Shown here: piece by piece, positions 7,871 through 14,926 of the stretch
How the letters are laid out: the number at the start of each line of letters is the position of its first letter
How positions within the stretch are numbered: position 1 is the stretch's first letter
Assembly: GCA_050291935.1 (NCBI GenBank)
Contig: JBNKKR010000048.1
Coordinates: forward strand, 1 to 26,807
Length of the DNA stretch: 26,807 nt
Direction: 5' to 3'
Source of the DNA: Desulfocapsa sp050291935
GTDB lineage: Bacteria; Desulfobacterota; Desulfobulbia; Desulfobulbales; Desulfocapsaceae
The notes under the pieces: model-generated
What the model was told of the DNA's origin: nothing
Databases searched by the model: none
What the model saw: the letters and a program-made list of their open reading frames with translations, nothing else
Position numbers and translations under genes: made by a program

Positions 7871-8410
7871 ATGGATTTAGTAGATCTTATTGCGGAAAAA
7901 AGATATTTGGGGCAGGAATTTCTTACCTGGCTTTGGTGGAAAAGTGAAGAGCGAGGTGGGCTTGTGGCTTTACCCGAAGAAGGAGATATTGTAGTTGTTT
8001 TTGAAAAACATATGCTCCTTGAATTTGGTGAAGGGGAGTCAAATGAAAAGCTCATATGCAAAGGTTTGCAAACGGAATTACAAGAGGCACGGACGGGCCT
8101 TGTTATGGGAAAAAAACTGGAGCAGGCAAGGATTCAACTTGTTCAAAATGACTATGAATGGAATTTTACCCTTGCTGCAGCGTTGATGGAGTTTAGAAAT
8201 GTAAAGCTTCCCAAGACGGCAGATAGTGAAGATCCAAATGATCACGAAGAAAGGGAAGGGATGCTTTTAGAACGTATATACCTTTTTGAAGAATTAGTTC
8301 GGGTCGTCTTGGCATTATTTAAAGTATTTTTGAAATTGCGTGTCAGTGGTGCGTGGCAGGAAGAGTTGAAAAATGTTAGGGCCTGGGTTGCCATGGCTGA
8401 AAAAGCATGA
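7871..8410 (+). CDS. RdgC C-terminal-like partner protein
   Basis: A 179-residue protein whose early LGQEFLTWLWW segment, followed by GDIVVVFEKHMLLEFG and the LQTELQEARTGLVMGKKLEQ region with YEWNFTLAAALMEFRNVKLP, parallels the C-terminal third of RdgC: the TEWV start, the EEIMNHIEAGKVVTKLAL helix, then IQFVMCDDGSLKRLKF in E. coli. The tail (about 130-179) is an extra helical segment with a leucine/valine-rich stretch. It has its own GGAGAT ribosome site and is in a different frame from the upstream gene, so this is not a simple stop-codon interruption. The assignment is an inference from pattern similarity; otherwise it is an uncharacterised RdgC-linked protein. Its stop lies 29 bases before gatB. 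Confidence 0.62.
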   Translation: MDLVDLIAEKRYLGQEFLTWLWWKSEERGGLVALPEEGDIVVVFEKHMLLEFGEGESNEKLICKGLQTELQEARTGLVMGKKLEQARIQLVQNDYEWNFTLAAALMEFRNVKLPKTADSEDPNDHEEREGMLLERIYLFEELVRVVLALFKVFLKLRVSGAWQEELKNVRAWVAMAEKA

Positions 8411-8439
8411 ACATAAACAAAATATAAAAAGAAAATATT

Positions 8440-9867
8440 ATGGAGTTTGAAACTGTTATTGGGCTGGAGATTCATGCCCAGTTAAAAACCAAGTCAAAGA
8501 TTTTTTGTAACTGCTCAACAGAATTTGGAGCACCTCCAAATACGCATACCTGCCAAGTATGCCTCGGGATGCCAGGAGTTCTGCCGGTTTTGAATAAAAA
8601 GGTGGTGGAATACGCAATTAAGATGGGTTTGGCCACAGATTCAACCATAAATAGATTTAATCAATTTGCCAGGAAAAATTATTTTTATCCTGATCTTCCA
8701 AAGGGCTACCAAACATCACAATTTGAGTTGCCGATCGTTGAATTTGGCAAGGTAGAGATAGAAGTAGATGGAAAAATAAAAGGTATTGGGATTACCCGTA
8801 TGCATATGGAAGAAGATGCGGGAAAACTAGTCCATGACGATCATGAGCCGGCTTCTTATGTGGATCTCAATAGGACAGGAACACCTCTTTTGGAAATAGT
8901 TTCTGAGCCGGATATGCGTTCTCCTGAGGAGGCTTATGCTTACCTAAAAAAAATTCACGCAATCTTAAGATATCTTGATATTTGTAATGGGAATATGCAG
9001 GAAGGAAGTTTTCGCTGTGATGCGAACATCTCGCTTAGACCGGTGGGAGAGGAGAAGCTAGGAACTCGTACAGAGCTCAAGAATATGAACTCCTTTAAAA
9101 ATGTGCAGGCAGCATTGGAGTATGAAGTACGAAGGCAAAGGGATGTTCTTTTAGAGGGTGAAAAAGTTATTCAAGAGACATTGCTGTGGGATCCTGATCG
9201 CAATCAGACAGTGTCCATGCGGGGAAAGGAAGAAGCGCATGATTATCGGTATTTTCCTTGTCCAGATCTTATTCCGGTGGTGATTGATGAAAAATGGATA
9301 GAAGAAATTAGAAATGAACTGCCAGAGCTTCCAGACGCAAGAAAAGAACGCTTTGTAAGCGAGTATGGTTTACCACCGTATGATGCTGCAATTTTAACGG
9401 GGTCTAAGGATCTGGCAGAATATTTTGAAGAAGCGGTCCTGTGCGGAGTAAATGCGAAGAAGGTCTCCAATTGGATAATGACTGAATTTTTGCGAGAGTT
9501 AAAAGGGGAAGTCATCGGTAAATCTAAAGTATCAGCAGCGCAACTTGGGACCCTATTAAAGATGATTGATGAAGGTGTTATTTCCGGGAAAATTGCAAAG
9601 GTTGTTTTTCCGGAAATGATGGCATCGGGTAAGGATGCTGAGGTTGTTGTTAAGGAGAAGAACCTTGTTCAAGTTTCTGATCAAGGGGAACTTTTGTTAA
9701 TGGTTCAGGATATTATCGCAGCAAATCCATCCCAGGTGGAAGAGTTTAGAGGGGGAAAAACAAAATTGATAGGTTATTTTGTGGGGCAACTTATGCAAAA
9801 GACTAAGGGAAAAGCAAACCCCAAAATGGCCAATGAGCTTTTTGCAAAAGAACTACAAAAGGACTAG
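8440..9867 (+). CDS. gatB: Asp-tRNA(Asn)/Glu-tRNA(Gln) amidotransferase subunit B
   Basis: GatB is the kinase and tRNA-binding subunit of GatCAB, which converts Glu-tRNA(Gln) and Asp-tRNA(Asn) to the amidated forms in the cytoplasm. The 475-residue length is standard. The N-terminus is the classic VIGLEIHAQLKTKSKIFC, with the metal-binding cysteines in FCNCS and THTCQVCLG. The signature DLNRTGTPLLEIVSEPDM is near residue 145, RCDANISLRP near 190, TELKNMNSF near 210, and HDYRYFPCPDL near 267. The C-terminal helical and YqeY-like tRNA-binding domain fills the rest (GGKTKLIGYFVGQLMQKTKG). gatA and gatC are elsewhere. It is the third gene of the RdgC-hemW operon. Confidence 0.98.
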   Translation: MEFETVIGLEIHAQLKTKSKIFCNCSTEFGAPPNTHTCQVCLGMPGVLPVLNKKVVEYAIKMGLATDSTINRFNQFARKNYFYPDLPKGYQTSQFELPIVEFGKVEIEVDGKIKGIGITRMHMEEDAGKLVHDDHEPASYVDLNRTGTPLLEIVSEPDMRSPEEAYAYLKKIHAILRYLDICNGNMQEGSFRCDANISLRPVGEEKLGTRTELKNMNSFKNVQAALEYEVRRQRDVLLEGEKVIQETLLWDPDRNQTVSMRGKEEAHDYRYFPCPDLIPVVIDEKWIEEIRNELPELPDARKERFVSEYGLPPYDAAILTGSKDLAEYFEEAVLCGVNAKKVSNWIMTEFLRELKGEVIGKSKVSAAQLGTLLKMIDEGVISGKIAKVVFPEMMASGKDAEVVVKEKNLVQVSDQGELLLMVQDIIAANPSQVEEFRGGKTKLIGYFVGQLMQKTKGKANPKMANELFAKELQKD

Positions 9868-9887
9868 AAATTATAAGCGTATCTCTC

Positions 9888-10625
9888 GTGGATAAGGAAG
9901 AATGGCAGAATAAAGGGGCGGGGCATAGACAACGTTTACGGGACAGATTTCTAGAATGTGGTCTTGATGGTTTCACAGACGCTGAAATTCTCGAGTTGTT
10001 GCTTTCTTTTGGCACACCCCGCAGTGATTGTAAACAGGCTGCTAAGGAGGCTTTATCATCTTTTGGCAGCTTGTCTGCGGTGTTAGAAGAGTCCCCTTCA
10101 AGACTACAACAGATTAAGGGGATAGGGCCAAAGAACGGTTTTGCCATTCATTTTATCCAATGTGTTGCCAGTAGATATCTCAAAGATCGCCTCCAGGGAA
10201 AACGCTATTTACACGGATCGGTTGAAGTGCTTGAATATTTGACCCATGCCATGAGGGGGTTAAAAAAAGAAGTATTCACTTCAATTTACCTTGATTCATC
10301 CCATGCTATTATCACATCAGAAGTCCTTTCTGAGGGGACTATCAATGTGAACACCATTTATCCAAGGGAATTGATTAAGGCGGCATTACAAAAAAATGCA
10401 GCGGCCATAATTATTGCTCACAATCACCCATCTGGCTCCATCACACCATCTTCGCAGGACGTACAGCTAACGAAAACATTGTTTTTATTGGGCAGTATGA
10501 TGCAGATTTCACTTCTTGATCATATTATCATCGGCAATGGAAGCTATTCTTTTGCCGATAATGGGGTGATGAAAGAAATTAGTAGTGAATGTTATGCATC
10601 CTTACGCGCCCTGCAGACAATGTAA
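9888..10625 (+). CDS. radC: RadC/MPN (JAB) domain protein
   Basis: A 245-residue RadC-family protein. Residues about 10-95 hold the helix-hairpin-helix region (FTDAEILELLLSF, LQQIKGIGPKNG). Residues about 115-230 form the MPN/JAB metalloprotease-like fold, with the JAMM metal ligands in AHNHPSGSITPSSQD (H178, H180, D191) and a glutamate in VLSEGT (E149). Despite the name, a DNA repair role for RadC is not firmly shown. It starts at GTG 9888, 20 bases after gatB, with only a weak ribosome site, and its stop shares one base with the ATG of hemW, so the two are translationally coupled. Confidence 0.93.
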   Translation: MDKEEWQNKGAGHRQRLRDRFLECGLDGFTDAEILELLLSFGTPRSDCKQAAKEALSSFGSLSAVLEESPSRLQQIKGIGPKNGFAIHFIQCVASRYLKDRLQGKRYLHGSVEVLEYLTHAMRGLKKEVFTSIYLDSSHAIITSEVLSEGTINVNTIYPRELIKAALQKNAAAIIIAHNHPSGSITPSSQDVQLTKTLFLLGSMMQISLLDHIIIGNGSYSFADNGVMKEISSECYASLRALQTM

Positions 10626-11749
10626 TGTTCTCTTCACTGTATATTCATATTCCATTCTGTTTAAGTAAATGTAGCTATTGCTCATACAATTCGTATCCAG
10701 GCCTGGAAAATATATTTGATCGTTACATAGATTGCCTTAGCGTTGAGTGTAATGCTTACACTAATCAACCTCATCTCTTAAGAACATTGTTTATTGGTGG
10801 CGGTACACCCACGATTTTAGCAAATCGTCAACTTAAATATTTATTGAGGATGGTCAATTCAAACTTTGCGAGAAGTAAAGAGATAGAAATATCAATGGAA
10901 CTGAATCCTGGAACAGTTGATGAAGAAAAGTTGAATCTATTAAGGGAAGAAGGGGTGAATAGACTCTCCATCGGAGTTCAGTCATTTAATGACGCGGAGC
11001 TGAAAAGCTTAGGTCGAACCCATTCTTCTCAAATGGCTACCGAGGCTGTTAGACTGGCAAAATGGGTAGGGTTTAAAAATATTAATATTGATTTAATGTA
11101 CGGTTTACCGGGACAGGATCGCTTGATCTGGGAGGAGAATGTACAAAGAGCATTATGCTTAGGGGTAACACATCTTTCCCTCTATCAACTTACACCAGAA
11201 GATGGGACCTCTCTTAACAATCAACTATTATCAGGAAAAATTCAGCTACCGAATGAAAGAGAACTTGAACATATGGACTTGCTTACAGCGAGGCTGACTA
11301 AGGAAGCGGATTTTCATCAATATGAGATCTCCAATTATGCGCTGGATGGGTTCCAATGTGAGCATAATTGCGTCTATTGGCGAAATGAAGAGTACTGCGG
11401 GATTGGTGCTGGAGCGGTGTCGTATTTAGATGGAGACAGAAGGGTGAATATTTCGGGTCCTGTTGAATATTGTTCCTTAATTGAATCTGGAAAAAGTGCA
11501 GAGTTAGCTGTAGAGCATCTTGGCCCTGAAGAGTCATTTAAAGAAACTGTCATTATGGGTCTTAGAATGAACAAAGGAGTAAATATAGACAGTCTTGAGC
11601 AGAAATTTAAAATGACAATTACTGAGGTGTATAGTGAGCAACTTGAGAAATATTACGGATTGAAACTCTTACAGATCGTAGACGATCATTTGCAGTTAAC
11701 AAATAAGGGGAGAGTGTTTGCAAACCAGGTTATGGCAGATCTGGTGTAG
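10625..11749 (+). CDS. hemW: Heme chaperone HemW (radical SAM)
   Basis: A 374-residue radical-SAM protein that handles heme and is related to anaerobic coproporphyrinogen oxidase. From the ATG at 10625 it begins MFSSLYIHIPFCLSKCSYC, with the cluster cysteines C12, C16 and C19. The fourth cysteine found in true HemN (CxC) is replaced by a tyrosine, which points to HemW. GGGTPT near residue 60 is the SAM-binding motif; SIGVQSFNDAELKSLGR near 120 and NIDLMYGLPGQ near 155 are also typical, and the HemN C-terminal domain follows (EESFKETVIMGLRMNKGVN). An in-frame ATG at 10589 lies inside radC, so the TAATG overlap start is preferred. Last gene of the operon. Confidence 0.93.
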   Translation: MFSSLYIHIPFCLSKCSYCSYNSYPGLENIFDRYIDCLSVECNAYTNQPHLLRTLFIGGGTPTILANRQLKYLLRMVNSNFARSKEIEISMELNPGTVDEEKLNLLREEGVNRLSIGVQSFNDAELKSLGRTHSSQMATEAVRLAKWVGFKNINIDLMYGLPGQDRLIWEENVQRALCLGVTHLSLYQLTPEDGTSLNNQLLSGKIQLPNERELEHMDLLTARLTKEADFHQYEISNYALDGFQCEHNCVYWRNEEYCGIGAGAVSYLDGDRRVNISGPVEYCSLIESGKSAELAVEHLGPEESFKETVIMGLRMNKGVNIDSLEQKFKMTITEVYSEQLEKYYGLKLLQIVDDHLQLTNKGRVFANQVMADLV

Positions 11750-11809
11750 TAGTCTATGGATATTTTGTTTCGATAAAAGAAAATTTCTATAAAAATATAA
11801 AATAGTTTC

Positions 11810-11837
11810 AAGGTGAAACTGTTGAAAGTTCCACCTT
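11810..11837 (-). terminator. Terminator between hemW and the DsrE-like gene
   Basis: An 11-pair stem with one mismatch (11810-11820 with 11827-11837, loop 11821-11826). Read on the minus strand it is followed by an A/T-rich stretch including TTTTATATTTTT, so it most likely ends the minus-strand DsrE-like gene, 17 bases past its stop. It may serve hemW from the other side. Confidence 0.6.
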
Positions 11838-11853
11838 CATATTTCATTATGGT

Positions 11854-12204
11854 TTAAAAATTAAAAACGGAAGCAGTTGCAGCAATGTCAATTAAGGTTC
11901 CTCCTGTATCGAGGTGCATTGATTTGTGAAAATCAGTTTCCTTAAGTCCACGTCCTTTGGCACAGGGAGTACAGATACAGGCAGTCACGTTATTCTCAAT
12001 AAGATACGGAAGGTAGTCAGCAGGACAATCACCGGTGGTAGTTTTGATTGAACCATCTTTTGATTTATCAGCCCACAAGACGCCATCATCAATTAAAAAG
12101 ATCGTAACAGCAGATGATTTTTCGTGTGCAATTTTGGCAAATTGGAAACATCTTGTGGCCTTTTCATTATCGTCAGTGTGAAGGATAAAAAGATATTCGG
12201 GCAT
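11854..12204 (-). CDS. DsrE/DsrF-family protein
   Basis: A 116-residue small cytoplasmic protein of the DsrE/DsrF/YchN-like fold. It starts MPEYLFILHTDDNEKATRCF, followed by AKIAHEKSSAVTIFLIDDGV, the usual alternating strand-helix pattern, and a later NNVTACICTPCAKGRG segment. In DsrE, TusD and relatives a cysteine in this late region carries sulfur; the cysteines in ACICTPC are candidates, but a sulfur-transfer role is inferred only. An AGGAG ribosome site lies 7 bases before the ATG, and a plausible promoter is at 12248-12277. It is a single-gene transcript facing hemW. Confidence 0.85.
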   Translation of the reverse strand: MPEYLFILHTDDNEKATRCFQFAKIAHEKSSAVTIFLIDDGVLWADKSKDGSIKTTTGDCPADYLPYLIENNVTACICTPCAKGRGLKETDFHKSMHLDTGGTLIDIAATASVFNF

Positions 12205-12247
12205 GATAGTTCTCCTGTAAAGAATTTAAGGATAGAATCGTTATTAG

Positions 12248-12277
12248 ATATTAAACATATGCTCGAATAGTGTTCAA
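12248..12277 (-). promoter_or_regulatory. Promoter of the DsrE-like gene
   Basis: On the minus strand TTGAAC (12277-12272), an 18-base spacer and TATTA-type -10 TAATAT (12253-12248) lie about 45 bases upstream of the ATG. Good match to sigma-70; start site not proven. The rest of 12278-12490 holds no gene; a 12-base palindrome TTCCTGCAGGAA is at 12426-12437. Confidence 0.5.
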
Positions 12278-12490
12278 GGAAATAATTTAATTTCAGTGGG
12301 TAACTTAGGTGAAGAGCGAAGTAAAAATGTATGATTTTGTATTGTGAAAAGAGTTAAGGAATGGGTGGAAAATAGAGTTGAAATGTGCTAATAGCATGAA
12401 TTTCAATGAGGGGAGATCAGAGGACTTCCTGCAGGAAAAGAGGTAGAAGTACAATAGATTAATGAGTCATGAAATATTGGGAGAGAGCCA

Positions 12491-13339
12491 ATGAATAAGA
12501 TGATTTTTACGATTTTTCTACTGTTTTTGGTTGTACCTGTTCACGGGGATGCAAATGAACAAAGTCCATGGAAAGCAAAACTCCCCTTTAAACAGGCAAC
12601 CATACAATATGTGATTAGTGGAGTCGAAAATGGCAGTGAAGAAAGGTATATCAAGGATTTTGGAAGGGAAATAGCAACATACCATACTACCCAAACAAAA
12701 ATGATGGGTATGGTTATGGACAATAAAACTTTTGCGTTAACAACACCGGAATATAGCTACTCCTATGATTTAACTAACCGTTCGGGTACCAAAAGTGTGA
12801 ATCCGGAAAAATATATGCTGGAAGAATATAACAAGTTATCCAAACCTGAAAAGGACCAGGTGCGTAAAAATGGAGAAGAATTGGGTGTTTCAGTAGTGCA
12901 GGGCGTTGGAGGAAAAGTTGAGACTAATGCAAAAACGATCCTTGGATACAGTTGTGATAAAACAGAAATGATGGGAACAACATCATATTCCATTCATGGA
13001 ACAGCCATTCCCCTTTATGTGGAAAGTAATATGATGGGTATGAAAATGAAAATTGAAGCAAAGGCGGTAAAAGTGGGTGCAGTTGCAGATGCATATTTTC
13101 AGTTGCCAGAAGGGATAGAGCCCTATTTTGACCCACAATCTGATGCAATGGCACGGAGCATGGCTGTCCAAACCATCTCCATGTTAAAAGATCCCAAAGC
13201 TGTTCAAAAAATGCAAGCTGAGGGACAGCAACAACAAACACAGTTAGGTGAAGGGATGACTCCGGAACAACAGCAACAGATGGAGCAAGCAATGGAAGCG
13301 ATGCAGGGCTTGCTTGGTGGGCCAAAACAACAAGACTAG
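12491..13339 (+). CDS. Exported protein, DUF4412-like, Met/Gln-rich tail
   Basis: A 282-residue protein with a clear signal peptide (residues 1-20, MIFTIFLLFLVVPVHG), so it acts in the periplasm or beyond. The body repeats beta-strand patterns: QATIQYVISGVENGSEERYI, then a methionine-rich TKMMGMVMDN, and later CDKTEMMGTTSYSIHGTAIP and a second methionine-rich NMMGMKMKIEA. This layout resembles DUF4412-type lipoprotein-like domains that report a modified or bound state, but I am not sure of the family. The tail from about residue 235 is low-complexity Q/M/G (QQQQTQLGEGMTPEQQQQME). A GGGAGAGAG ribosome site precedes the ATG. It stands alone between the DsrE gene and tRNA-Asn. Function unknown. 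Confidence 0.75.
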   Translation: MNKMIFTIFLLFLVVPVHGDANEQSPWKAKLPFKQATIQYVISGVENGSEERYIKDFGREIATYHTTQTKMMGMVMDNKTFALTTPEYSYSYDLTNRSGTKSVNPEKYMLEEYNKLSKPEKDQVRKNGEELGVSVVQGVGGKVETNAKTILGYSCDKTEMMGTTSYSIHGTAIPLYVESNMMGMKMKIEAKAVKVGAVADAYFQLPEGIEPYFDPQSDAMARSMAVQTISMLKDPKAVQKMQAEGQQQQTQLGEGMTPEQQQQMEQAMEAMQGLLGGPKQQD

Positions 13340-13360
13340 GAGTTTGGTATTAAAAAAATA

Positions 13361-13389
13361 TTGACAGCCTATAGCGCGTCGGATATATT
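13361..13389 (+). promoter_or_regulatory. Promoter of tRNA-Asn
   Basis: TTGACA (13361-13366), a 17-base spacer and TATATT (13384-13389), followed by a C-rich discriminator. Initiation near 13396 would give a leader of about 50 bases before the mature tRNA. Confidence 0.75.
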
Positions 13390-13448
13390 CCTGCCCCTAC
13401 GCATCGCCGCCTGCTTTTGTTCTAGCTTTTAGGCGATTTGTGCTATAA

Positions 13449-13524
13449 TCCTCGATAGCTCAGTTGGTAGAGCAGGTGGCTGTTAACCACCTTGTCGCAA
13501 GTTCGAGTCTTGCTCGAGGAGCCA
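13449..13524 (+). tRNA. tRNA-Asn (GUU)
   Basis: A 76-base cloverleaf: acceptor TCCTCGA/TCGAGGA, anticodon arm GGTGG-CTGTTAA-CCACC (anticodon GTT), T arm GCAAG-TTCGAGT-CTTGC, discriminator G and encoded CCA. All stems pair fully. It stands alone with its own promoter and terminator. Confidence 0.97.
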
Positions 13525-13564
13525 GATTTTCATCCGCCATTTTGGCATTTACATATTTTACCTC

Positions 13565-13594
13565 AAAGCCTGAAGGAGAAATCCTTCAGGCTTT
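13565..13594 (+). terminator. Terminator of tRNA-Asn
   Basis: A perfect 13-pair hairpin (AAAGCCTGAAGGA with its complement) capped by GAAA, followed by TTGTTGTTT. It lies 40 bases after tRNA-Asn and could also act on the converging NikL-like gene. Confidence 0.85.
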
Positions 13595-13679
13595 TGTTGT
13601 TTATAGCCTGTGGTGTAAGGTTTTATGTCGTCTAATGGTATCTTCTCAGTCTGCACTACAAAATATGGTGTAGGCAACA

Positions 13680-14132
13680 TTAACGCTTTCGGGAGAGCCA
13701 CCAGGCGCTGAGTCCTCCAAATCCTATGATCACGCCTACTCCACCGATTACCCCATTGATTTTACTTAATTGTGGTGATGCGGCAATTGGTTGGGACGGT
13801 GTGCTTTTTGTTCTATGGTCAAAACCAAGAGCCAACTGATGACCCATACCATCATTTACCTTGAGCTGCCATTTTCCAATTGTATCTGGTAAAAAACAGA
13901 AAACCCCTTTTGAATCAGTATATCCGGATTGGAATGGATGATGCTCTTTTGGTGAATATATACTTACTTCGGCGTAGCTCATGGGTTCACCGTCATCATA
14001 AGCGGCATTAAGACATACCGCCTGACGGGTTTCTGCCTTGCCAATAACACCGTGACTATATCCCGTTGTGGCAGAAAACAGCAGAATCAAGATGACTGAG
14101 AGAGTGGAAAGCTCCCAATATACCGTTTTCAT
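13680..14132 (-). CDS. NikL-like membrane-anchored periplasmic protein
   Basis: A 150-residue protein with an N-terminal signal or anchor (about residues 8-26), a periplasmic beta domain and a C-terminal membrane helix (about 125-146, VIGGVGVIIGFGGLSAWWL) ending in RKR. The domain starts at SHGV after the signal and contains YDDGEPMSYAEVSIYSP, FQSGYTDSKGVFCFLPD and WQLKVNDGMGHQ. This is the pattern I associate with NikL (CbiL-like), the accessory component of nickel/cobalt ECF transporters. No NikM, NikQ or NikO is present here; instead the gene is tied by an ATGA overlap to a DUF4198 protein behind a TonB-dependent receptor. Likely role: handling Ni or Co in the periplasm. Specific metal unproven. 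Confidence 0.72.
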   Translation of the reverse strand: MKTVYWELSTLSVILILLFSATTGYSHGVIGKAETRQAVCLNAAYDDGEPMSYAEVSIYSPKEHHPFQSGYTDSKGVFCFLPDTIGKWQLKVNDGMGHQLALGFDHRTKSTPSQPIAASPQLSKINGVIGGVGVIIGFGGLSAWWLSRKR

Positions 14133-14896
14133 TTAATTTCCAGGGTCAATGTTGCGATATATGACTCGGTGTCGCACACCTCGGGATCTGGATATGAGTC
14201 TTGATGGGCCGTTTTGATAAGCCAGACGCCAGGTTGCAAAATACGAATCTTTCCATAGCCGTTATGGTCGGTTTTGGCGGTATAGGCAAAAACATCTTTT
14301 TCAGTGGAAAAGCCCATATAAGTAGCATATATTTCACCTTTATACGGTTTTCCATGGAGTAAAACCCGCAACGGAAAATAATCACCGGCGCGAACTTTGC
14401 CTGGATTAATGAGTGGTATAATTTCCAAATCATGGCCAATTGGACTATCACCATTCTGATTGTTTTCACCGACATTTAAAACCGCTTTCATACTCATATG
14501 TGAGAATGAACAATACAGCACATCGTCTAGGCCCTTTTTGGATTGTCGTTTGCCACCGTGTGTTGTTTTGGTGTAAAAACCAGCTTTACGTTTGGCTGCG
14601 ATAATATAAGGGCCGGGATTGCTTAACGCCTCTTTTGTGGAAAATTCCAGTGGATTATTGTTGGTCAACTCCACGTTTTTCCCATCAGCTCCAATAATGG
14701 AGATCTGCTCAAGGCTGTCTTTTTGCAGAAAACGACTTAATGGGTAGCGATGTCCCCAGCCGATGGTGATGTAGGGAGATGATCCGGTGTCAGCAGTGTA
14801 ATTTTCAATATTGATCCATGGATAATGGGCCTGGGCCGGTGATATAAATAGGGTGGCAAGGGTCAAGCTGCAAAGTAGTCCAAAACATATTTTCAT
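14129..14896 (-). CDS. DUF4198 periplasmic protein (NikK-like)
   Basis: A 255-residue exported protein with a signal peptide ending AQA (residue 23), leaving a mature start of HYPWINIENYT. It fits DUF4198: mostly beta, with a terminal HDLEIIPLINPGKVRAGDYF, FPLRVLLHGKPYKGEIYATY and the KTDHNGYGKIRILQPGVWLI segment near the C-terminus. DUF4198 proteins, including NikK, accompany nickel and cobalt transporters and bind or deliver metal in the periplasm. The histidine at the mature N-terminus could be a ligand (inference). GGAG lies upstream of the ATG, 30 bases after the receptor's stop, and its own stop overlaps the NikL-like start. Confidence 0.8.
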   Translation of the reverse strand: MKICFGLLCSLTLATLFISPAQAHYPWINIENYTADTGSSPYITIGWGHRYPLSRFLQKDSLEQISIIGADGKNVELTNNNPLEFSTKEALSNPGPYIIAAKRKAGFYTKTTHGGKRQSKKGLDDVLYCSFSHMSMKAVLNVGENNQNGDSPIGHDLEIIPLINPGKVRAGDYFPLRVLLHGKPYKGEIYATYMGFSTEKDVFAYTAKTDHNGYGKIRILQPGVWLIKTAHQDSYPDPEVCDTESYIATLTLEIK

Positions 14897-14926
14897 TGTT
14901 GCTCTCCGTTTAAAATTTTTATATTG

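Noticed and set aside
11803..11820. parS-like AGTTTCAAGGTGAAACT
   Set aside because: Only the outer arms match; the CACGTG centre is missing and the right half belongs to a terminator hairpin.
13444..13449. TATAAT immediately before tRNA-Asn
   Set aside because: It overlaps the first base of the mature tRNA and has no suitable -35; the TTGACA/TATATT pair upstream fits better.
13464..13673. 69-residue ORF starting inside tRNA-Asn
   Set aside because: It consists of tRNA and terminator sequence read through.
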